Shown here in pieces: positions 55,866 to 64,000 of a stretch of DNA of 64,000 nt. The stretch is from Homarus americanus (lineage: Eukaryota; Arthropoda; Malacostraca; Decapoda; Nephropidae). The stretch is taken from the NCBI RefSeq assembly GCF_018991925.1, contig NW_024738608.1, positions 2,632,443 to 2,696,442 on the forward strand, read 5' to 3'. The notes beneath the pieces were generated by a model. It saw only the letters and a list, made by a program, of their open reading frames with translations. It ran no database searches and was not told where the DNA came from. The position numbers and the translations under genes were made by a program. Position 1 is the stretch's first letter; every line of letters begins with the position of its first letter.

Positions 55866-58800
55866 GGGAGAGAGGAGGAACGGACCAGGAGGAGAGAGGA
55901 GGAGGACATGGGGAGAGAGGAGAGGACCAAGGGAGAGAGAGGAGGAGCAAAGGGAGAGAGGAGGAGGAGGACACGGTGGAGAGAGAGAGGAGGACAAGGG
56001 TGAGAGAGAGAGGAGGACTGTGGGCAGAGGAGGAGGACTGTAAGGAGAGAGAGAGGAGGGGAGAGAGAGGGGACGACGTGAGAGAGAGAAACGAATAAAG
56101 AAGACAGGTAAGAGAGAGAAAGACTGTGTAAGAAAGAGGACTGGGAGTAAGAGAGGAGGAGGACTGGTAGGGAGGAGGACTGGTGGGGGGAAAGAGAGGA
56201 GGAGGACTGTGGGAGAGAGAGAGAGACTACTGGGATGAGAGAGAGGAACAGTACGGTGAGAGAGAGGAGAACTAAAGGTAAGGAAGCAAAGGAGAGACTG
56301 GTGGGGAAGAGAGGAGGAGGACTGGTGGTAGGAGAGAGGAGGAGGAGGACTGGGTAGAGGAGGAGAATATGACTTGGGTGAGAGAGAGGAGGATCAGGTA
56401 GAGGAGACAGGGGGTAAGAGAGAGGAGGACTGGGGTGAGAGAGAGGAGAGGACTGGATGAAGAGAGAGGAGAGACTGGTGGGGTGAGAGAGGAGAGGACC
56501 GGGGGGTGAGAGAGAGAAGGGAGGACGGTGTAGAGAGAAGGAGGACTGGGGGGGTGAGAGAGAAGGAGGACAGGGGGGGTAGGAGAGAGGAGTACTGGGG
56601 GTGAGAGAGAGAAGGGAGGACAGGTGGAGAGAGGAGGAGACTGGTGGGGTGAGAGAGAGAGAGGACTGGTGGGTGAGAGAGAAGAGGAGGACTGATGGGT
56701 AGAGAGGAGGAGGACGGGGTGAGAGAGAGGAGGTTTGGGGAGAGAGGAAGACTGGTGGGGTGGGGAGAGAGAGGAGAGGACTGATGTGGGGAGAGAGGAG
56801 GAGGACTGCCAGGGAGAGAGGAGGAGACTGGGGGAGGAGAGAAGGACTGGGGGAGAGAAGAAGGGGAGGACTGAAAGGGAGAGAGGAGGAGATGGGGGTG
56901 AGAGGGAGGAGACTGGGCAGAGAGAGGAGGAGACAGGGGTGGGAGAGGGAGAGGAGGACTGGGGAGGAGAGAGGAGGGAAGATTGTGGGGTGAGAGAGGA
57001 GGAGGATGGGGTGAGAGAGGATGAGGACTGGTGGTGGAGAGAGAGGAGGAGGACTGGTGGGTGAGAGAGAGGAGGAGGACTTTGGTGATGAGAGAGAGGA
57101 GGACGGTGGCGGGTGAGAGAGGAGGAGGACTGAGGGGTAAGAAGAAGGGAGAGGAGGACTGGGGTAAGAGGAGGAGGACTGGTGGGAAGGAGAGAGGAGG
57201 AGGAGGACAGGGGTGAGAGAGAGGGAGGACTGGTGGGGAGAGAGGAAGAGGACTGGTGGGGTAGAGAGAGGAGGAGGACTGGGGTGAGAGAGGGGAGGAG
57301 GACTGGTGGGGGAGAGAGAGGAGGAGGACTGGTGGGGTGAGAGAGAGAAGGAGGACTGTGGGGTGAGAGAGAGGAGGAGGACTGTGTGGTGGAGGAGGAG
57401 GAGGACTGGTGGGGGAGGAGAGAGGAGAGGACTGTGGGGTGAGAGAGGAAGGAGGACTGGGTGGGGTAAGAGAGAGGAGGAGACTGGTGGGGTGGGAGAG
57501 AGAGGAGAGGGACTGGTGGGGGGTGAGAGAGAGGACTGGGGGTGGAGAGAGGAAGGAGGACTGGTGGGGTGAGAGAGAAGGAGGACTGGTGGGGGAGAGA
57601 GAGAGGAGGAGACTGTGGGGTGGGAGAGAGGAGGAGGACTGGTGGGGTGAGAGAGGAGGAGGACAGGGGGAGAGAGAAGGAGGACTGGTAGGGGTGAGAG
57701 AGAGAGGAGGACTGGATGGGTGAGGAGAGGAGGCTGGTGGGGGGAGAGAGGAGGAGACTGGGTGGGGTGAGAGAGATAGGAGGACTGGTGGGGTAAGAGA
57801 GAGAGGAGGACTGGTGGGGTGGGAGAGAGGAGGAGGACTGGTGGGGGTGAGAGAGGAGGAGGACTGGGGGGAGAGAGAGAAGGAGGACTGTGGGGTGAGA
57901 GAGAGAGGAGGACTGATGTGGTGAGGAGAGGAGGACTGGTGGGGTGAGAGAGGAGGAGGACTGGTGGGGTAAGAGAGGAGGAAGACTGGTGGTGTGAGAG
58001 AGAGGAGGAGGACTGATGGGTGAGAGAGGAGGAGGACTGGTTTGGTGAGAGAGAGGAGGAGGACTGGTGGGGGTAAGAGAGAGGAGAAGGACTGGTGGGG
58101 TAAGAGAGGTGGAGGACTGGTGGGGTGGAGAGAGAGGAGGAGGACTGGGGGTGAAGGAGAGGAGGAGGACTTGGGGGGAGAGAGGAGGAGGGGACTGTGG
58201 GGGAGAGAGAGGGGGACTGGAAGTGGGGGAGAGAGAGAGGAGGAGACTGGTGGGTGAGAGAGAGAGGAGGACTGGTGGGGTGAGAGAGGAGGAAGACTGG
58301 TGGGGAGAGAGAGGAGGAGGACAGGGGGTGGGAGAGGAGGAGGACTGTGGGGTGAGAGAGAGGAGAAGACTGGGTGGTAGAGAGAGGAGGAGGACAGGGG
58401 GGAGAGGAGGAGGACTGGGTGAGGGAGAGAGGAGGAGGACTGTGGGGTGAGAGAGAGGAGGAGGACTGGTGGGGTGAGAGAGGAGGAGGACTGGTGGTGA
58501 GAGAGAGGAGGAGGACTGGTGGGGTGAAAGAGGAGGAGGACTGGTGGGGTGAGAGAGAGGAGGAGGACTAGGGGATGAGAGAGAGGAGGACTGGTGGGGT
58601 GAGAGAGAGGAGGAGGACTGGTGGGGTGAAAGAGAGGAGAGGACTGTGTGGTGGGAGAGAGGAGGAGGACTTGGGATGAGAGAGAGGTGGACGGTATGGT
58701 GAGAGAGAGAGAGAGGAGGAGTACTGTTGGGTAAGAAGAAGGGAGGAGGACTGGGGGTAAGAGAGAGGAGGAGGACTGGTGGGGGAGAGAGGAGGAGAGG

Positions 58801-61800
58801 ACTGGTGGTGAGAGAGAGGAGAGGACTTGGGGTGAGAGAGAGGGGACAGATGGAGAGAGAGAGAGGAGGACTGGTGGGGTAAGAGAAGGAGGAGGACTGG
58901 TGGGGTAAGAGAGGAGGAGGACTGGGGTTGGAGAGAGGAGGAGGAGGACTGGTGGGAGAGAGAAGGAGGACTGGTGGGGTAGAGGAGGAAGACCGGTAGA
59001 GAGGAGAGGACTGGTGGGTGAGAGAGAGAAGGAGGACTGGTGGGGTGAGAGAGAGGAGAGGACTGATGTGGTGAGAGAGGAGGAGGACTGGTGGGGGTGA
59101 GAGAGAGGAGGACTGGTGGGGTGAGAGAGGAGGAGGACTGGTGGGGTAAGAGAGGAGGAAGACTGTGGGGTGAGAGAGAGGAGAGGACTGATGGGTGGGA
59201 GAGAGGAGGAGGACTGGTGAGGAGAGAGAGGAGGAGGACTGGTGGGGAAGAGAGAGGAGAAGGACTGGTGGGGTGAGAGAAGGGAGGACTGGTGGGGTGG
59301 AGAGAGAGAGGAGGGAGGGGTGAAAGGAGAGGAGGAGGACGGGGGGTGAGAGAGGAGGAGGACCAGGGGTGAGAGAAGGAGGAGGACTGGTGGGGTGGGA
59401 GAGAGACGGTGGGTGAGAGAGAGGAGGAGACTGGTGGGGAGAGAGAGAGGAGGATGGTGGGGTAGAGAGAGGAGGACTGTGAGGGGAGAGAGGGAGGAGA
59501 CTGGGGTGAGAGAGGAGGAGGACTGGGGTGGAGAGAGGAGGAGAGGACTGGTGGGGTGGAGAGAGGAGAGGACTGGAGGGAGAGAGGAGGAGGACTGGTG
59601 GGGTGAGAGAGGAGGAGACTGGTGGGGGTGAGAGAGAGGAGGAGGACTGGTGGGATGAGAGAGAGGAGGACAAGATGGGGGTGGAGAGAGAGGAGGAGGA
59701 CTGGTGGGGTGAAGAGAGAGGAAGAGGACTGTAGGGGTGAGAGAGAGGAGGAGGACTGGTAGGGGTGGGAGAGAGGAGGAGGACTGTGGGGTGAAAGAGA
59801 GGAGGAGGACTGGTGGTGGGAGAGAGAGGAGGAGGACTGGGAGAGAGAGGAAGGGATGGTGAGAAAGAGAGGAGGAGGCCAAGGGGTAAGAAGAAGGAGG
59901 AGGACTGGTGGGGTAAGAGAGGAGGAGGACTGGAGGGAGAGAGAGAGGAGGACTGGTAGGTGAGAGAGAAGGGGGGACTGGTGGGGTGAGAGAGGAGGAG
60001 GACTGGTGGGGTGAGAGAGGAGGAGGTCTAGGTAAGAGAGGAGGAAGACTGGTGGGGTGAGAGAGAGAAGGAGGACTGTGTGGTGGAGAGAGGAGGAGGA
60101 CTACGGTGAGAGAGAGGGGAGGAGGACTGGTGGGGAAGAGAGAGGAGAAGGACTGGTGGGGTAAGAGAGGAGGAGGACTGTGTTGAGAGAGAGAGGAGGA
60201 GGACGGTGGGGTGAGGAGAGGGAGGAGGACTGGTGGGGAGAGAGGAGAGGACTGGTGAGGTGAGAGAAAGGAGGAGGACGGGTGAGAGAGAGGAGCTGGT
60301 GGGGAGAGAGGAGACTGTGGGGAGAGAGAGGAGGACTGGTGGGGGTGAGAGGAGGAGGACTGGTGTGGGTGAGAGAGAGGAAGAGGACTGGTGGGGGTGA
60401 GAGAGAGGAGGACTGGTGGGGTGAGAGAGAGGAGGAGCATGGTGGGGGTGAGAGAGGAGGAGGACCAGGGGTGAGAGGGAGGACTGGTGGGGGTGAGAGA
60501 GAGGACTGGTGGGGGGAGAAAGGGGAGGAGGACCAGGGATGAGAGAGAGGAGGAGAACTGGTGGGGTGGGAGAGAGGAGGAGGACTGATGGGGTGGGAGA
60601 CAGGAGGAAGAGGAGGACTGTGGGTGAGTGGAGGAGAACTGGTGGGGTGAGAGAGAGGAGGAGGACTGGTGGGGGTGAGAGAGGAGGAGGACTTGGGGGG
60701 TGAGAGAGGAGGAGGTGGGGGTGGAGAGAGGAGGAGGAGGACTGGTGAGAGAGAGAGAGGAGGAGGACTGGGTGGGTGGGAGAGAGGAGGAGGGACTGGT
60801 AGTAGAGAGGAGGAGAGAGACTGGTAGGGGTGAGAGAGAGAGGAGGAGGACTGGTGGTGAGAGAGGAGGAGGACTGGTAGGGGTGAGAGAGAGGAGGAGG
60901 ACTGGTGGGGTGAGAGAGAGGAGGACTGGTGGGGTAAGAGAGAGAGGAGGACTGGTAGGGGTAGAGAGAGGAGGAGGACTGGTGTGGTGAGAGAGGAGGA
61001 GGACAGGGTAAGAGAGGAGGAGACAGGGGGTGAAAGAGGAGGAGGAGGACTGGTAGGGGTGGAGAGAGAGGAGGAGGACTGGTGGGGAGAGAGGAGGAGG
61101 ACTGGTAGGTGAGAGAGAGGAGGAGGACTGGTGGGGTGGGAGAGAGAGGAGGAGGACTGGTGGGGTGAGAGAGGAGGAGACTGTGTGGTGGGAGAGAGAG
61201 GAGGACTGTGAGGTGAGAGAGGGAGGAGGACTGGTGGGGAGAGAGGAGGAGGACTGGTGGGGTGAGAGGAGAGAGGACTGGTGGGTGAGAGAGAGGAGGA
61301 GGACTGGTGGGGGTGAGAGAGGAGGGGACTGGTGGGGTGAGAGAGGGAGGAGGACTGGTGGGGTGGAGAGAGGAGGAGGAGGACTGGTGGGGTGAAAGAG
61401 AGAGAAGGACTGGTGGGGTGAGAGAGAGGAGGACTGGTGGGGGTGGAGAGAGAGGAGGACTGGTGTGGTGAGAGAGAGGAAGAGGACTGGTGGTGGAGAG
61501 AGGAGGAGGACTGGTGGGGTGAGAGAGGAGGAGGACTGGTGGAGGTGAGAGAGGAGGAGGACTGGAGGTGAGAGAGGAGGAGGACTGGTGGGGTGAGAGA
61601 GGATGAGGACTGAGGGGTGGGAGAGAGGAGGAGGAGGAGGACTGGTGGGGTGAGAGAGAGGAGGAGGACTGGTGGGGTAGAGAGAGGAAGAGGACTGGTA
61701 AGGAGAGAGGAGGAGGATCTGGGGTGAGAGAGAGGAGGAGGACTGGTGGGGTGAGAGAGAGGAGGAGACTGGTAGGTGAGAGAAGAGGAGGACTGGTGGG

Positions 61801-63345
61801 ATGAGAAAGAGGAGGAGCAGGAGGGTGGGTGAGAGAGGAGGAAGACTGGTGGGGTGGGAGAGAGAGGAGGAGTACTGGTAGGATGAGAGAGAGGAAGAGG
61901 ACTGGTGGGGTGAGAGAGGAGGGGAGGGGACTGGTGGGGTGAGAGATGAGCAGGATGGGTGGGGTGAGAGAGAGGAGGAGGACTGCTGTGGTGAGAGAGG
62001 AGGAGGACTGGTGGGGTAAGAGAGGAGGAGGAGGACCAGGGATGAGAGAGAGAGGAAGAAGACTGTAGGGGTGGGAGAGAGGATGGAGGACTGGTGTGGT
62101 GAGGAGATGAGCAGACGGGGTGGGGTGGAGAGAGAGGAGGAGGACTGCTGTGGTGAAAGAGGAGGAGGACTGGTGGGGTGAGAGAGGAGGAGGACTGGTG
62201 GGGTGAGAGAGGAAGAGGACTGGTGGGATGAGAGAGGAAGAAGACTGGTGGGGTGGAGAGAGGAGGAGGGGACTGGTGGGATGAGAGAGGAGGAGGACTG
62301 GTGGGGTGAGAGAGGAGGAGGACTGATGGGGTGAGACAGGAGGAAGAGGAGGACTAAAGGAGAGATGAGGAGAACTGGTGGGGTGAGAGAGAGAGAGGAG
62401 GACTGGTAGGGTGAGAGAGGAGGAGGACTAGGGGTGAGAGAGGAGGAGGTCTGGTGGGATGAGAGAGAGAGGAGGAGGACTGGTGGAGGTGAGAGGAGGA
62501 GGACTGGTGGGGTGAGAGAGGAGGAGGACTGGTGGGGTGGGAGAGAGGAGAGGAGAACTGGTGGGGTAGAGATAGAGGAGGACTGGTGGGGGTGGAGAGA
62601 GGAGGAGGACTGGTGTGGTGGGAGAGAGAGGAAGAGGACTGGGGTGAGAGAGGAGGAGGACCAGGGGTGAGAGGAGGACCAGTGGGGTGAGAGAGGAGGA
62701 GCAGGACTGGTGGGGTGAGAGAGAGAGGAGGAGTACTGGTGGGATGAGAGGAGGAAGAGGATCAGGGATGAGGAGGAGGGGGGACTGGTGGGTGGGAGAG
62801 ATGAGCAGGATGCAGGGGTGAGAGAGAGGAGGAGGACTGGTGGTGGGAGAGAGGAGGAGGACTGGTGGGGTAAGAGAGGAGGAGGACTGGTGTGGTGAGA
62901 GGAGAGGAGGACTGTGGGGGTGGGAGAGAGAGGAGGACAGGGGTGGAGAGAGAATGGAGGACTGGTGGGAGAGAGGAGGAGGACTGGTGAGGTGAGAGAG
63001 GAGGAGGACTGGTGGGGTGAGAGAGAGGAGGAGGACTGGTGGGGTGAGAGAGGAGGAGGACAGGGTGAGAGATAGGAAGAGGACTGGTGGGTGAGAGAGG
63101 AGGACTGGTGGGGTGAAGGAGAGGAGGAATGCAGGTGAGTATGATAGGTGGGGAGCACTGGTGGGAGGTGAGGGCTGGTAGTGATGTAAGAAGGGCTGGT
63201 GGGGGTGAGGAAAGGAGAGGGGGAGGGCTAGTAGGAGGGAGGGAGAGTACTCGTGGGGTTGAGATAAAGAAGGAGTGGGGGCTGGTGGGGGTGTAGCAGT
63301 ATCAGACAGTAGCAGAAGGCGGGGCATGGGTGGGGTAATCATTGA
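55866..63345. repeat. 25-27 bp minisatellite with GGACTGGTGGGG core (about 280 units)
   Basis: The unit is approximately GGAGGAGGACTGGTGGGGTGAGAGA (positions vary by the length of GA and G runs). Variants include GACTGTGGGGTGAG and GACCAGGGGTGAG. It continues the strand bias of the left part but adds the ACTGGT core. Opposite-strand open frames of 1133 and 2254 codons are artefacts of a stop-free C/T-rich repeat. The right edge (63120-63345) decays into GGGCTGGTGGGGGTGAGG-like units. Confidence 0.93.
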
Positions 63346-64000
63346 CCGGGGGTGGGGGGGGATTCAGAAGCCGTCACCACAAAAACTTGGAATCCACCTT
63401 AAACTAAACCTGTTCCAGGGTTGGGTTGGGATCTCACCCCACTAGCAATGGCGTCTAGCGTCTCAGATAGTACACCATCTAATTCTCCACCGCTCTAACA
63501 GTTTCTGAAATCGATTACCATGAAGGCAGTCAAAAAACTACAGGAATAGTGAAAAGATGGAGTGATTAGTGGTTGTATTTAGTCTATGCACTAGAAGTGG
63601 TGTATTAAAGCGGTTGTTGTTTAGCTCAACGGTTTGAGTCAAATGTGCTCTTTATATTTTTAAATTGTGAGACGGTTGTAATGGGTGGCGCCACACGGCC
63701 GGTTGACCACCAAATCACATATCATGGCGGTTCATTTCTGTGCAAGTAGCCAAGTTAGGTCAGGTTGGTGGCCGCCGTAACTTTGGCTTTAAATTGATTC
63801 CCGACTTTATAAGGTCACGTAACTAGACACTGACGTTGCCAGACTTGCTTGAGGTGTCATGGTGGTGTTTAAGTTCAGGACCATCTGGACCATCTCACAC
63901 ACACACCGTCACGTGTGTGTGGTGAATATGTTCATGTCCGCGACTGTTGCGCGGGAAATATTGTCGTTGTTTCATTTGGCAAATACTAACGGCCACGTGC
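63346..64000. other. Unique CpG-containing sequence, possible start of a neighbouring gene
   Basis: Composition changes abruptly to ordinary mixed sequence with several CpG (GGTGGCGCCACACGGCCGG, GGCCGCCGTAACTTTGG). TTGCGCGGGAAA at 63947-63958 matches an E2F-like site and CACGTG lies at 63911 and 63993. A frame from 63449 (MASSVSDSTPSNSPPL) stops after 16 codons. These hints fit an upstream region of a gene beyond the window but do not prove it. Confidence 0.3.

Noticed and set aside
56394..63158. A 2254-codon open frame on the - strand, rich in Ser, Pro and Leu, with 1133-, 892-, 891- and 867-codon neighbours
   Set aside because: The + strand is a purine-rich minisatellite, so its C/T-rich complement lacks stop codons in several frames. 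The overlapping frames are equally open and there is no non-repetitive protein content.

Overview
This is an animal genomic window, most likely arthropod and plausibly a decapod crustacean. The evidence is spliced genes with long introns, several clades of non-LTR retrotransposon, Penelope-like elements, many short TIR elements, long (AT)n and (ATT)n microsatellites, and frequent short words such as TACTGTAC/ACAGTA. The taxon is an inference. There are no bacterial-style operons. A 100-base N block (49035-49134) shows this is a scaffold from a draft assembly.

The only host gene I can build with confidence is a DNPH1 (Rcl) orthologue, 2'-deoxynucleoside 5'-phosphate N-hydrolase, on the + strand. 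Four exons (2969-3128, 14882-14944, 20750-20860, 38039-38199) join in frame into 164 codons plus a stop. All three introns are phase 1, and they total about 34.7 kb. The catalytic Tyr, Asp and Glu fall on three different exons.

Nearly everything else is repeats. In the introns: a hAT transposase remnant just upstream of the gene; TA-flanked pogo/mariner-type MITEs; a 45-bp minisatellite; a piggyBac-type MITE with TTAA ends; a CR1/L2-like LINE on the - strand whose ORF1 is split by an I-clade LINE fragment with a fold-back 5' end; a second RT fragment; an internally deleted piggyBac remnant; a Penelope-like GIY-YIG fragment; a nearly complete LINE (25.7-30.4 kb) with intact ORF1, decayed ORF2 and a hAT MITE in its endonuclease; a pogo-like element carrying a 126-aa ORF (a second copy lies just after the gene); and an inverted second array of the 45-bp minisatellite.

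Downstream of the gene (38.2-53 kb) are more LINE and Penelope fragments, including a tandem Penelope pair separated by (AT)n, a TAA-flanked TIR pair, and a 60/61-bp minisatellite with a three-unit higher-order pattern. From 53.35 to 63.35 kb lies a 10-kb, strongly strand-asymmetric purine-rich minisatellite. Its very long opposite-strand 'ORFs' are artefacts. The last 0.65 kb is unique, CpG-containing sequence that could be the upstream region of the next gene.

I found no convincing new biological system. The observations most worth checking are the paired 126-aa pogo-derived ORFs with only in-frame indels, the fold-back retrotransposon insertion, the higher-order minisatellite, and the 10-kb purine array.
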